In this document: positions 1 through 8,487 of the stretch, in pieces
Position numbering within the stretch: position 1 is the stretch's first letter
How the letters are laid out: every line of letters starts with the position of its first letter
Notes under the pieces: model-generated
Seen by the model: only the letters and a program-made list of their open reading frames with translations
What the model was told of the DNA's origin: nothing
Database searches by the model: none
Translations under genes and position numbers: made by a program
DNA from: JAAUTY01 sp964397305
Lineage (GTDB): Bacteria > Cyanobacteriota > Cyanobacteriia > Cyanobacteriales > Spirulinaceae
DNA length: 64,000 nt
Direction: 5' to 3'
NCBI GenBank assembly: GCA_964397305.1
Contig: CAYNIP010000003.1
Location: 62,001 to 126,000, forward strand

Positions 1-411
1 GAGGTTCGCCCCTCGTAGGCAAGCGCCCGTCAGGTTTGCCCCGCTGAGATCACTCCCCCGCAGGTCAGCATCGATCAGGTTGGCATCGAGCAGGTTCGCT
101 AGGGTAATATTGGCGCTCCGCAGGTCAGCTCCCTGTAAGCTCGCGCCGTGAAGATCGGCGTTGTGCAGGTTTGCCCCACTGAGGGAGGCTTGGTTAAGGT
201 TGATGCCGCTGAGCCGGGCATCGGCGAGATTAGCCTTGTTCAAGCGGGCACGACTGAGGTAAGCGTAGATCAGCGTTGCGCCGTGCAAGTCAGCGCTGTG
301 CAAGTCAATGCCGATCAAGTCAGCCTGGAGCAACTGCGCGCCGGCCAGTTTTGCGCCCATAAACTTGGTTTCGCCCGCTTCGTAGCGCCGGATGAGTTCG
401 TTCGCGTCCAT
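1..411 (-). CDS. Pentapeptide-repeat protein, C-terminus cut by window edge
   Basis: Reading from an ATG at 411 towards base 1 gives 137 residues with no stop. The start is MDANELIRRYEAGE, followed by an almost unbroken run of A(D/N)LxxA-type pentapeptides (LAGAQLLQADLIGIDLHSADL and onward). Such repeats fold into a right-handed quadrilateral beta-helix. The family has many roles, and nothing here points to a particular one. No signal peptide is visible. It lies 25 bp downstream of the three-repeat gene on the same strand, so the two probably share a transcript. A second protein with a similar layout is at 46206-46760, with the same kind of short head (residues like RYxxGxxxF) before the repeats. 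The family call is certain. The true length is unknown because the gene leaves the window. Confidence 0.9.
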   Translation of the reverse strand, partial: MDANELIRRYEAGETKFMGAKLAGAQLLQADLIGIDLHSADLHGATLIYAYLSRARLNKANLADARLSGINLNQASLSGANLHNADLHGASLQGADLRSANITLANLLDANLIDADLRGSDLSGANLTGACLRGANL

Positions 412-436
412 GAGCTACCTGCAATGATGGCGGGGG

Positions 437-1696
437 TTAGGCTTGGGCAAGGGCAATGGGGGCGGTGGTGCGATCGCGGTATAGCGGCTCCAAGGCCTTC
501 ACGATTGCGACCGCCGCCTGGTCGTCTTCCTCGGGAGCCCCGAGGCACTTCGCCGTTGCCTGAAGCTCCGTCTCGAGGTCTCTGAGCCGCTGGTAAGTCT
601 CGTACAACTGCGCTAAGAGGTCGTCCAAGGGGCGCGTCCGCATACTCGACCACTCGTTGCCGGTCACTTCAAATTTATGGTGCAGGGTGGAAAAAGCAAG
701 AATCTTGGCCCGCAGTGGGTTGGCATACTTCATCACCGCCAGCCGCACCTGGAAGGGGTCATAGGTCGGTGGTGTTGAGGGGGCGGGAGGCGAGAATTGG
801 GGCGTCCCGTTAAAGTCCGTGGCGGTGTTGGTCGGTGTGTAGCCCGTCGTATCATCGCCGCCCTGAGCCGTGGGAACCCTAGGTCGCTGGGGCAGGACGG
901 CTGTGGGCTGGTCCGCTTGGTTGACGGTGACGGACGTGGGGATGGGGGCGATCGCCTCCGTAGCGTCAGCCAAGGCTTGAGTCACCCGGGTGCCGGGGGC
1001 GCGCTCCTCCGCCGTCAGCAAGCCCGTATTCCCCTCAGTCGCCTCGACAGCCTCAACACCGTAGAGAGGCGTCATCAGCTCCAGCAGGGTCGCCACCAAA
1101 TTGGCATAGGGATCGCGGCGACTGAGATTCTGCACAATGCCGTTGAGGACAACGGCTAAATACTCGGGGCTCGAATAGCGAGCCACTAGGGAGGCCAACA
1201 AATCAGCCCAGTTGAGTTGGGCCAACAAGTCGCGATTACTTTGCCACTCGCTGTAGTGAGCGCAGTAGAGGAGCTTACGGAGGCGCTGCACCTCTGGGTG
1301 GCTATCCAACTGGGCGGCAACCGCCGCGTAGGCATCCGTGGGGGGGGTGAGCAACTGGGTGCTGTCCGCCTCAGCTGCGAGAAACTGCGTCGTCTCCGTG
1401 GGATCGCCATAGAGGGATTCGCAGTGGGTCAGCAAAACGCTAGCCACCTGCGCGTACTCGGCCTTGCGGTTGAGTTGCTGGACGATCGCAAACAGGGTCT
1501 CGCTCAGTTGATCGAGACTGGCATGGGCGTGATAAAGCTCGAGCAGCAATTCCTGCCAGCTCAAACGTGCCAAAGCCGCCTGGTCATTCAACCACTGGCG
1601 GCGGCAAGCACAGACCAACAACTTTTTGATTCGCGTTGCGTTGAGGTCTTGTTCGAGCGCGCTGGTAATTTCCTCGACTAAGGACAGCGTTACCAT
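437..1696 (-). CDS. Hypothetical protein with three copies of a helical repeat
   Basis: This is a 419-residue protein without a recognised enzymatic motif. Two clear copies of a repeat of about 75 residues lie at roughly 22-97 and 137-212. Both begin with a KKLL/RKLL-x-CA pattern, have a central W in a SWQELL/NWADLL segment and end with P/S-LYG. A more divergent third copy (NPLRAKIL to KALEPLYR) fills the last 90 residues. A Pro/Thr/Gln-rich linker separates copies 2 and 3. The ATG at 1696 is preferred because GGAAAG lies just upstream. An in-frame GTG at 1720 would lie almost on the transcription start predicted from TATAAT at 1724-1729. I do not recognise the repeat by name and infer a protein-interaction role only from its repetitive all-helical look. 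It is probably co-transcribed with the pentapeptide-repeat gene downstream. Confidence 0.75.
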   Translation of the reverse strand: MVTLSLVEEITSALEQDLNATRIKKLLVCACRRQWLNDQAALARLSWQELLLELYHAHASLDQLSETLFAIVQQLNRKAEYAQVASVLLTHCESLYGDPTETTQFLAAEADSTQLLTPPTDAYAAVAAQLDSHPEVQRLRKLLYCAHYSEWQSNRDLLAQLNWADLLASLVARYSSPEYLAVVLNGIVQNLSRRDPYANLVATLLELMTPLYGVEAVEATEGNTGLLTAEERAPGTRVTQALADATEAIAPIPTSVTVNQADQPTAVLPQRPRVPTAQGGDDTTGYTPTNTATDFNGTPQFSPPAPSTPPTYDPFQVRLAVMKYANPLRAKILAFSTLHHKFEVTGNEWSSMRTRPLDDLLAQLYETYQRLRDLETELQATAKCLGAPEEDDQAAVAIVKALEPLYRDRTTAPIALAQA

Positions 1697-1723
1697 TGCT
1701 CTTTCCTTCAGCAGATACACCTG

Positions 1724-1729
1724 ATTATA
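1724..1729 (-). promoter_or_regulatory. Candidate -10 box
   Basis: A perfect TATAAT on the minus strand lies 28 bp before the ATG at 1696. The expected transcript would start near 1717, giving a leader of about 20 nt with GGAAAG as ribosome-binding site. No convincing -35 element is seen. Confidence 0.4.
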
Positions 1730-1890
1730 TAGTGTAACCCCAACCCCGAGAGGCGCAAATCGACGGAAAGAGCAGGGTTCCCAGGCTAGGGGTCTAATTT
1801 TTCGGCAGAGGAAAATACTAGGCGGGCCTCAGAACAGTCTCCCAGACTAGCACTCCCCCGCAGACGCGCATCACGCTGCTCTAGGAATAA

Positions 1891-2193
1891 TCAGGAATCA
1901 TCCGCCGCTACTGCATTGACATCGACGGTCTGCGTCCCAGGCTCTGGGTTAGAGGCCACTTCAACACCCTGGCGCCGCCGAAACCCTTCGATCGCCAGTT
2001 GCGATAGCTCCGACAGCATCAGGGCCAAGATCGCCAGATCGTCGATTTGCCCAACGATGGGGATGACATCTGGGGAAATATCGAGGGGGCTGAGCAAATA
2101 GATCAAGCTGCCCAGGATGATCCACCAGCGGTACTTGGGGTTGCGAATCAGGCCCCGATACCAAGCGTAAATCGATTTCATGCCAACTGCCAT
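1891..2193 (-). CDS. DUF1232 (YkvA-like) small membrane protein
   Basis: The reading frame encodes about 100 residues with the family signature LSPLDISPDVIPIVGQIDDLAIL at the centre. A hydrophobic stretch (WWIILGSLIYLLSP) comes before it and a helix ending in RRR follows. This pattern defines DUF1232, a domain of unknown function found in small membrane-associated proteins and in chloroplast homologues. ATG codons at 2193 and 2181 are both possible starts. An upstream ATG at 2223 in the same frame adds a Trp/Ser-rich head that is less family-like. The tail is acidic. The gene stands alone, with the hspA control region upstream on the other strand. Confidence 0.8.
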   Translation of the reverse strand: MAVGMKSIYAWYRGLIRNPKYRWWIILGSLIYLLSPLDISPDVIPIVGQIDDLAILALMLSELSQLAIEGFRRRQGVEVASNPEPGTQTVDVNAVAADDS

Positions 2194-2403
2194 GTGAGAC
2201 CAACCCTCATCACTGTACTCCAATTCTCGCCAAGGGAGCGGCGAAGCTACCAGTGTAGAAAACCGCCGTTGGGGAACCAGAAGGCCGGGGTGTGAAACCG
2301 AATCGTTAGGAACGGTTAACCGCTCCGAGGTCCTAGGGGCAAACGTTCGGCAATCCTCCCTCTCTAGGTTGGTGAAACCAAACCCCAGGTTTTTGGTGGC
2401 ATT

Positions 2404-2481
2404 GTTATGGTTAGAAGCGTAGGGCGAAATAAGTCACAAACCGCCTTACTGCTAACAAGTTCTACCATAACCGGAGGTGAC
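2404..2481 (+). promoter_or_regulatory. hspA leader: possible RNA thermometer and strong RBS
   Basis: The Shine-Dalgarno GGAGGTGA (2473-2480) ends five bases before the hspA ATG. Two 8-base complementary arms, GTTATGGT (2404-2411) and ACCATAAC (2464-2471), would form a long hairpin whose base touches the ribosome-binding site. GTCAC at 2433-2437 could also pair with GTGAC at 2477-2481, which overlaps it. An RNA thermometer is known for the hsp17 gene of Synechocystis. That this leader acts the same way is inference, and no CIRCE element is present. Confidence 0.3.
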
Positions 2482-2485
2482 AGGT

Positions 2486-2932
2486 ATGGCTCTCGTTCGT
2501 TGGAATCCTTTTCAAGAAATTGAAGCTCTGCAACGGGATATGAATGAACTGTTTGATGGCTTGGCGCCTCGGCGCATGAATGGCGATCGCGTTGGCCTGA
2601 GCTTTGTCCCGGCAGCGGAGATGAATGACACCGCCGAGGCTATTGAACTGAAGCTGGAAGTGCCGGGTCTGAAGCCCGAAGACCTGGATATTCAGGTGAC
2701 GGCTGAAGCGGTTTCGATTAGTGGTGAGCGCAAGTCGGAAACCAAGTCTGAAGAGGGCGGCGTCACTCGCACAGAGTTCCGCTATGGCAGCTTCCGTCGG
2801 GTCATTCCGTTGCCGTCTCGTGTCCAAAACACCAATGTCACGGCGGAGTACAAAGATGGCCTTCTGCACCTGAATCTGCCGAAGGCGGAAGAGGAAAAGA
2901 ACCGCATCGTTAAAGTCAATGTCAACGCCTAG
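2486..2932 (+). CDS. hspA: Small heat-shock protein (Hsp20/alpha-crystallin)
   Basis: This 148-residue chaperone holds unfolding proteins in a refoldable state during heat or light stress, usually as a large oligomer. It starts MALVRWNPFQEIEALQRDMN, the classic N-terminus of class A bacterial and cyanobacterial Hsp17/HspA. The alpha-crystallin domain spans roughly residues 45-135, with LKLEVPGLKPEDLDI and EFRYGSFRRVIPLP. The C-terminal IVKV supplies the I-x-V-type anchor used in oligomerisation. The start is chosen over an in-frame codon three positions earlier because GGAGGTGA sits at the right distance from it. Its functional partner ClpB is encoded at 10909-13524. Length and motifs match the family, so the call is very firm. 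Confidence 0.97.
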   Translation: MALVRWNPFQEIEALQRDMNELFDGLAPRRMNGDRVGLSFVPAAEMNDTAEAIELKLEVPGLKPEDLDIQVTAEAVSISGERKSETKSEEGGVTRTEFRYGSFRRVIPLPSRVQNTNVTAEYKDGLLHLNLPKAEEEKNRIVKVNVNA

Positions 2933-2944
2933 GTTGGCTTAGAC

Positions 2945-2988
2945 GCCAGGCCCTAGCCGGTTCCCCGAGGGACCAGCTAGGGCCTGGC
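2945..2988 (+). terminator. Hairpin terminator after hspA
   Basis: A 13-base perfect inverted repeat (arms 2945-2957 and 2976-2988, GCCAGGCCCTAGC and its complement) starts 12 bp after the hspA stop. The loop is 18 bases. The short TTCTT that follows is a weak U-tract. It could serve both hspA and the convergent PTOX gene. Confidence 0.65.
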
Positions 2989-3150
2989 GCCGTTCTTCCA
3001 GGCTCACCGCTGACAGCGGTGTATTTCAGCGATGGTGCTGCCAGGGAGCGGTCCAGATTGGCCGCTCTGCGCCTATCAATCCCGCTCCCAGCTTTGGGGG
3101 CGGGCGCTGGGCGCTACGGTTGAGATGCCCCCTCACGGGCGATCGCCCAG

Positions 3151-3828
3151 CTACGACAGAACTGGCGCATCCTCTGGCTCTAGCTTCGGGGCATGGGGAC
3201 TCAGGAGTTCTTGCTGAGCCTCGGGCTGCTGGCAGGCGGCCATCGTCTTGACGTGCTCCATCTCGTCATCACGGATGGCGACAAACACATCGTAGAGGTT
3301 GTTGATTTGGGGGCGACGCTCTTCGGGCCGATGGGCGGTTTGGAACTCATCGAACATATAGAGATCGCCATCGCGGTAGTACTGCAACGCGACAGCCGGA
3401 GCCGGTTGCGCTTGCAAGGTGGCGGCTTCGGCGGTGAGGAATTTGTCATAAGTAGCGTAGGCGTGCTCTTCGACCAATTCCATGAACCGATAGGCTGAGC
3501 GGGGAGACACCAAATAGAGGGCCGCAATGATCCAGTAGTAAATCAGGGCAGCCGTTTTTGCCAGCAGGCGATCGCCCCAAAACTGAGCCCCACCCAGAGA
3601 CTCCATGATCAACAAGTGGTGAAGTTCATTCCAGGATTCCGCAAAGTGAATCTTGAGCCAGTCAGCCTTGCGCCAAAATCCCAGGGTTTCATACAAGTGT
3701 AGGACGGAAAGGTAGGAGAAATAGGGGACGCGGGCGACCGTTTCTAAAACATAGAAACGTGGGTAGGGTCGCTCGGCGTAGACAGTGTTAATCACAAACA
3801 CCAAAATGCCAACAAGCAGGCGAATCAT
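3151..3828 (-). CDS. Plastoquinol terminal oxidase (PTOX, alternative-oxidase family)
   Basis: This di-iron enzyme oxidises plastoquinol and reduces O2 to water, acting as a safety valve for the photosynthetic electron chain at the thylakoid surface. The frame is 225 residues from an ATG at 3828, which follows a strong GAGGAGA. A longer frame to 3891 lacks such a site. Ligand motifs are in order: LET (Glu29), NELHH (Glu68, His71), EEHAY, and DDEMEH near the C-terminus. The blocks RFYVLETVARVPYF and WLKIHFAESWNELHHLL are diagnostic of PTOX rather than mitochondrial AOX. PTOX is patchy among cyanobacteria, so its presence is informative about lifestyle. The last 25 residues are Pro/Glu-rich and not conserved in the family. 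Confidence 0.95.
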   Translation of the reverse strand: MIRLLVGILVFVINTVYAERPYPRFYVLETVARVPYFSYLSVLHLYETLGFWRKADWLKIHFAESWNELHHLLIMESLGGAQFWGDRLLAKTAALIYYWIIAALYLVSPRSAYRFMELVEEHAYATYDKFLTAEAATLQAQPAPAVALQYYRDGDLYMFDEFQTAHRPEERRPQINNLYDVFVAIRDDEMEHVKTMAACQQPEAQQELLSPHAPKLEPEDAPVLS

Positions 3829-3965
3829 ACCGGTTCTCCTCGGAAGTTTCAGTACAGGGTTGGCGAGCAAGATGGTCAGCCAGTCTTGCAAATCCTAGGA
3901 TAGTCTCCAGATCTGTTACTGATCTAACACATTCCACTGCTGCGGGGGGCGTCCTAGGGCGTGGG

Positions 3966-4105
3966 GGTGAACGAAATTTTACGCGGGGTGCTGATACTCC
4001 TTCGCTCAGCCCTCACCCCAACCCCTCTCCCAACTTGGAATAAGGGCATCTAACTCCCCTTCTTCCAAGTTGGGCGCAGGGGAGTCTCCAAAGTGAGATG
4101 CACCC
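3966..4105. repeat. Chimeric short mobile element (family A left end, family B right end)
   Basis: The left end GGTGAACGAAATTTTACGCG matches the family A terminus seen at 42083 and 51600. The interior carries the shared CCCTCACCCCAACCCCTCTC block. The right end GAGATGCACCC (4095-4105) is the family B terminus. No open reading frame is present. The element lies between the PTOX promoter and an AAA-gene remnant. Confidence 0.7.
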
Positions 4106-4130
4106 GGTTCGAGGCAGGGAATCAGCGACC

Positions 4131-4338
4131 GATCAAGCGTGGCAGGACGGGCGGCCCGATCCTTGACCGGAAGGGTTGGCGCAACTGGATGCTTACTGGG
4201 TGAGGCTGGGATTAGCTTAGGGTTGGTTGATTATTTTCGCTCGGCGGGAGGGACTGCCAGACATCGCTAAACGGACTACCACTAAAGAGGCCGTCACGGC
4301 GAGTAGCTGCAAAATTACCCTAATTCACGGCTAGCAAC
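4131..4338 (+). pseudogene. 3' remnant of a third AAA/PD-(D/E)XK paralogue
   Basis: This stretch aligns with the last 200 bp of the two intact 516-codon genes (around 5761-5955 and 10551-10745). It keeps GACGGGCGGCCCGATCC, the TTGATTATTTTCG block, CTGCCAGACATCGCT and a tail ending in CACGGCTAGCAA. Several indels and substitutions break the frame. Its end (GTCACGGCGAGTAGCTGCAA) is closer to the downstream copy at 9195-10745. It sits just upstream of the first intact copy, so the locus once held at least three tandem or dispersed copies. Confidence 0.85.
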
Positions 4339-4371
4339 CGCAGGGCAAACGAGGCAACATGAGCAAGCCGC

Positions 4372-4377
4372 TACAAT
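4372..4377 (+). promoter_or_regulatory. Candidate -10 box of AAA copy 1
   Basis: TACAAT lies 27 bp before the ATG at 4405. About 40 bp around it (GCTACAATACCCATACAC onward to the ATG) is nearly identical before the second copy, at 9160-9194. The promoter was therefore duplicated with the gene. No Shine-Dalgarno is visible in either leader. Confidence 0.35.
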
Positions 4378-4404
4378 ACCCATACACTCCCCGCCACTCC
4401 ACCC

Positions 4405-5955
4405 ATGCCCAAATGGTTCAACACCGCCGGCCCCTGCAAGTCAGACATCCACTACATGCTCTCCCCGACGGAGCGCTTGCCAGACATTAAGCCCCTGATT
4501 GCTCAGCAGAACTATTTCGTCATCCACGCCCCCCGGCAGGTTGGCAAAACCACTGCTATGCTCGCCCTGGCCCAAGAACTCACTGCCAGCGGTGACTACA
4601 CAGCAGTGATGGTTTCCGCTGAAGTCGGCGCTGCCTTCCCTGACGATCTCGGCAAAGCGGAAGATGCCATGCTCAGCGCGTGGCGGCAGGCTTGCCGCTT
4701 TCGATTACCAGCCGATCTGCAACCGCCAGCCTGGCCGGACGCCAAAGCAGGCAGCCAACTGGGTCTCGCCTTGAGTGCCTGGGCCGTTGACTCCCCCCGG
4801 CCCTTGGTCGTTTTCGTCGATGAAATCGATGCACTCCAAGATGATGTCCTAATCGGCGTCCTGCGACAATTCCGCGATGGCTATCCGAATCGGCCCGCTG
4901 GCTTTCCCCAATCCCTCGCCCTGATCGGCCTGCGCGATGTCCGAGACTACAAAGTAGCGGCTGGTGGCCGTCAACGATTAGGAACCGCCAGCCCCTTCAA
5001 CATCAAAGTTGCCTCGCTAACGCTGCGAAATTTTACCGCCGCTGAAGTCGCGCGACTCTATCAGCAACATGCGGATTTGACTGGGCAGATTTTTACACCC
5101 GAAGTTTTAGAACAAGCCTTTGAACTAACTCAAGGTCAGCCTTGGTTAGTGAATGCGTTGGCGAAAGAAATGGTCGAGAAACTGGTTTCCGATCCGGCGC
5201 AACCTTTAACCCTAGAGCACCTCCACCAAGCGAAAGAAAACCTGATCGAACGCAATGATACCCACCTCGACAGCCTCGCCGAGCGTCTGAAAGAAGACCG
5301 CATCCGCGCCATCATTGAACCGATGTTAGCTGGTCAAGATTTAGGATCAATTCCTCAAGAGGATCTCCAGTTTGTTGTCGATCTTGGCTTGTGTCGAATT
5401 GATGCGCGCGGCGGCCTGGTCATCGCTAACCCGATCTACCGCGAAGTCCTGCCGCGAATGCTGGCTTTTGTACCCCGCGCTGGTCTGCCGATTATTCAGC
5501 CGACCTGGCTGAATGAGGCGGGCGAACTGCTCCCCGAAGCGCTGCTGGAAGCGTTTCTAAAATTCTGGCGGCAGCACGGGCAGCCCTTGCTGAAGAGCGC
5601 GCCCTATCACGAGATTGCGCCGCATTTGGTGCTGATGGCGTTCCTGCATCGGGTCGTGAATGGCGGCGGAACCTTGGAGCGAGAATACGCTATTGCTTCT
5701 CGTCGCATGGATTTATGTTTGCGTTACGGCCAGGTGACGATCGGCATTGAACTGAAAGTCTGGCGAGACGGGCGGCCCGATCCTTTACCCGAAGGATTGG
5801 AGCAACTCGATGCTTACTTGGCGGGGCTGGGCTTGGATTGGGGTTGGCTGATTATTTTTGACCGGCGGGAGGGGCTGCCAGACATCGCTGAGCGAACGAC
5901 AACCGAAGCAGCGACGACGGCGGGCGGGCGGCGGATTCGTGTTGTTCGGGGTTAG
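4405..5955 (+). CDS. AAA-type ATPase with C-terminal PD-(D/E)XK nuclease-like domain, copy 1
   Basis: This 516-residue protein has a P-loop ATPase core and a nuclease-like tail. The head FNTAGPCKSDIHYML is typical of a widespread bacterial AAA-like family. Walker A is APRQVGKTT (residues 42-50) and Walker B is LVVFVDEID (134-142). An arginine-rich sensor region and a winged-helix-like middle follow. Near the C-terminus, D436 (RRMDLCL) and E449-x-K451 (GIELKVW) fit a PD-(D/E)XK active site of the kind called PDDEXK_9. Its biological job is unknown. Related ATPase-nuclease fusions occur in accessory and defence regions, so a defence role is only an inference. It shares 371 bp (4879-5249) and 362 bp (5536-5897) of perfect identity with the copy at 9195. 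The sequence between and around those blocks has diverged. Confidence 0.85.
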   Translation: MPKWFNTAGPCKSDIHYMLSPTERLPDIKPLIAQQNYFVIHAPRQVGKTTAMLALAQELTASGDYTAVMVSAEVGAAFPDDLGKAEDAMLSAWRQACRFRLPADLQPPAWPDAKAGSQLGLALSAWAVDSPRPLVVFVDEIDALQDDVLIGVLRQFRDGYPNRPAGFPQSLALIGLRDVRDYKVAAGGRQRLGTASPFNIKVASLTLRNFTAAEVARLYQQHADLTGQIFTPEVLEQAFELTQGQPWLVNALAKEMVEKLVSDPAQPLTLEHLHQAKENLIERNDTHLDSLAERLKEDRIRAIIEPMLAGQDLGSIPQEDLQFVVDLGLCRIDARGGLVIANPIYREVLPRMLAFVPRAGLPIIQPTWLNEAGELLPEALLEAFLKFWRQHGQPLLKSAPYHEIAPHLVLMAFLHRVVNGGGTLEREYAIASRRMDLCLRYGQVTIGIELKVWRDGRPDPLPEGLEQLDAYLAGLGLDWGWLIIFDRREGLPDIAERTTTEAATTAGGRRIRVVRG

Positions 5956-6074
5956 GGTGTTGCTGGCGGGCGTAAATTTTTCAGCACGTTTCTTACTTTT
6001 CTCACCTTGCCAAAGCGCGCAAACGTTTGATATTTTAACGGTAATTTTTCACTTTCCCTAAGGAAAGTATTTTG

Positions 6075-8336
6075 ATGAAGCGTGCCGCGTCTGTTGTGAC
6101 GGTTGTTTCGGCGATCGCCCTCACTCCCGCGATCGCCCGCGCCAACCTCATCCCCGAACTGCAAACGGAAGCCGTCTCCCTCACCAGTCCCCCCCATCGC
6201 CCCTCGTTCAGCACCCCCCCCTACCAATCTGCCCAAGCTGACGCCCTCGAAAGCGAGCCTCTGAACCTGGAAGCCCGCATCAGCCTCACCCTCGACAGTG
6301 GGCCGGGCGCGGGCTACGGCAGCACCTTTAGCAGCTTCTATGCCTTCGTGCCCTTTGCCCAGGCGCCCGAGGAAAACACCTGGTTCGGCGAGGGGCGGCT
6401 GAATCTCTTCGCCCATGACGAAGTGGGCGGCAACGTGCGAATCGGCTACCGGCAGCACGATCCCAGCAAGGATCTGGTCTGGGGCGGCTACCTCGGCTAC
6501 GACTTGCGCCATACGGAATTCAACGAGACGTTTCACCAACTTGGTCTCGGAGCCGAAGTCATGGGTCAGCGCTGGGAGGCGCGGCTGAATGGCTATTTGC
6601 CAGTCGGCGACACGCGGCGGCAAGTGGCCTTTGCCGACAGCGGCACGCTACTTTCTAACCTACGTTTTAGCGGCAACAATTTGCTCTTTGATCGCTTCCG
6701 CAAGCAGACGCGGACGTTTGAAGCAGCGGCCTCGGTCTTTGATTTAGAAGGCGGCTATCGCGTCTTCGATTGGGAGAGCGGCAGTCTCTACGCTTACCTA
6801 GGAACCTACTACCTCAATGCTCCTGGCGAAGGCGGTTATCTCGGCGCGCGCAGTCGCTTGTTAGCAGAACTCAACGAGGTGTTTAGCGTCGGCGTCGGCG
6901 TCTCAACCGATGGTAATTTTGGCACGAATTTCACGCTGCAATTCGGGGCGACCTTTGGCGGGCGGCCGGCGCGGAAGCGGGAGGAGACGCCTGCGGAGTC
7001 GGTACTAGCGCGCTTAGGGCAGCCGGTGCGGCGACAGGAAACCATTGCGATTGACCAGCAGCAGGAAGATAGCATCGACCAGGTTCAAGGGGATGTCGCC
7101 AGAAACCCAGTGACCGGACAACCCTGGCAGTTCTTTCACGTCACAGACGGGGCTACAGGCGGTAATGGGACGTTTGAGAGTCCTTTCGGTCAAGTGACGA
7201 ACGCGATCGCCCTAGCCCAGAGCACGGGCAATGAGATTGTCTATGTTGCAGCCGGAGATCGTTCGGGAATGGACGGTTTTGCAATTCCTGATAAGGTGCA
7301 GGTCCTTGCAACCGGAGTGCCGCAATTTTTAGACTTGGCAGTAACCAGTACTCTGGGGGTAGAGATTTTCCCTGCTCAACAGTTACCGGACTCAGGAATT
7401 GGTACTCTGCCACTCCTAAATGGGGCGCTGAGCGTTTTCTCTGCAATGGTCGAGATGGGTAATCAATCGCGACTGTCAGGGTTTGACATTCGGACGACGG
7501 GCAACAACCAGCGAGGAATTCTTGTCGATACCGCGAGCAACTTCACGATTGACCGCAACCAAATCTCGACACTAGATTTTAATTCGGACGGTATCTTAGT
7601 TCGCGCTGAAAATGGAAGTGTCGATAATGTGAGAATTTTTAATAATACTATCAAGACCGCTGGTAATAATGCAGTCGGTATTGGTATGACTAGCCTCAAT
7701 GGTGGGGTCCTTAGAAATGCGATTATCTCTGGCAATGTAATTTCTACGGCTAACGCCGCAGGAATCTACGCGCTCAGTCTTGGCGAACTTATAAGTGATA
7801 TAACAATTTCAGGGAATACCATTTCTAGCTCTGGCAATAATAATCAGGCTATTCGAGTTTTTGCAAACACTGGTGGGACAATGCTTAATGCCACAATATC
7901 GGGAAATCTGGCTTCTGTTTCTGGCAATAATACTAGAGCAATTTATGTACTGTCTTTGAGTAATAGCAATCTGAACAACATTACAATTTCAGGAAATACC
8001 GTTGCCACATCTGGTCCCTTCTCTCGAAGTGTTGCTGTTACGGCAAATATTGATTCTGCTATCAACAATGTTTTCATAAAAGACAATTTAGCCCAGCAGG
8101 CCGGACAGCACAGTTTTAGCGTTGCTGCCGTTACTAATAGTAATGTCTGCATTGCTGAGTTCAGCGGTAACACCAGTCTGAACATTGGTGTTGCTGGCTT
8201 CGGTGGCAACGATCTAGATCTTGCGATTCCTGACTTAACTCTGAACTTTGTCAATTTTGCCAACATTGCCGCAACTAATAACGGCTTTGGTAGCATTGCA
8301 GGCACACCGAGCGGGCAGCCGGGGGCTTGTCCGTAG
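6075..8336 (+). CDS. Outer-membrane inverse-autotransporter-like barrel with beta-helix passenger
   Basis: This 753-residue protein is predicted to be exported. Residues 1-25 form a Sec signal peptide (MKRAASVV to AIARA). Residues ~60-300 resemble the inverse autotransporter (intimin/invasin-type) beta-domain, with WGGYLGYDLRHTEF, HQLGLGAEVMGQRWEARLNGYLPVGD and alternating aromatic strands. Then TDGATGGNGTFESPFGQV opens a right-handed beta-helix. It has at least eight coils of the form ITISGNT-I-SxSGNN. The ATG at 6075 follows AAGGAAAG; a TTG one codon earlier is less likely. The passenger half (about 7590-8250) is clearly AT-richer than its surroundings, which suggests separate origin or recombination of that part. 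The role is probably surface display or adhesion, as inferred from the architecture. It sits between the AAA copy and the TA pair. Confidence 0.8.
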   Translation: MKRAASVVTVVSAIALTPAIARANLIPELQTEAVSLTSPPHRPSFSTPPYQSAQADALESEPLNLEARISLTLDSGPGAGYGSTFSSFYAFVPFAQAPEENTWFGEGRLNLFAHDEVGGNVRIGYRQHDPSKDLVWGGYLGYDLRHTEFNETFHQLGLGAEVMGQRWEARLNGYLPVGDTRRQVAFADSGTLLSNLRFSGNNLLFDRFRKQTRTFEAAASVFDLEGGYRVFDWESGSLYAYLGTYYLNAPGEGGYLGARSRLLAELNEVFSVGVGVSTDGNFGTNFTLQFGATFGGRPARKREETPAESVLARLGQPVRRQETIAIDQQQEDSIDQVQGDVARNPVTGQPWQFFHVTDGATGGNGTFESPFGQVTNAIALAQSTGNEIVYVAAGDRSGMDGFAIPDKVQVLATGVPQFLDLAVTSTLGVEIFPAQQLPDSGIGTLPLLNGALSVFSAMVEMGNQSRLSGFDIRTTGNNQRGILVDTASNFTIDRNQISTLDFNSDGILVRAENGSVDNVRIFNNTIKTAGNNAVGIGMTSLNGGVLRNAIISGNVISTANAAGIYALSLGELISDITISGNTISSSGNNNQAIRVFANTGGTMLNATISGNLASVSGNNTRAIYVLSLSNSNLNNITISGNTVATSGPFSRSVAVTANIDSAINNVFIKDNLAQQAGQHSFSVAAVTNSNVCIAEFSGNTSLNIGVAGFGGNDLDLAIPDLTLNFVNFANIAATNNGFGSIAGTPSGQPGACP

Positions 8337-8487
8337 GGCAGGCGGTTGGTTGTCGGTCTTGCTCTCACCCCGGTTGCTCCTGGCAGCCGGGATTGTTGTA
8401 CTGTGTTGCAGCCCTACCTCAGTGTGAGTAGACAAAAAATTTTCAAAGAATTACCATGCAATCACTCCCCACAACCTGACAGCAACC

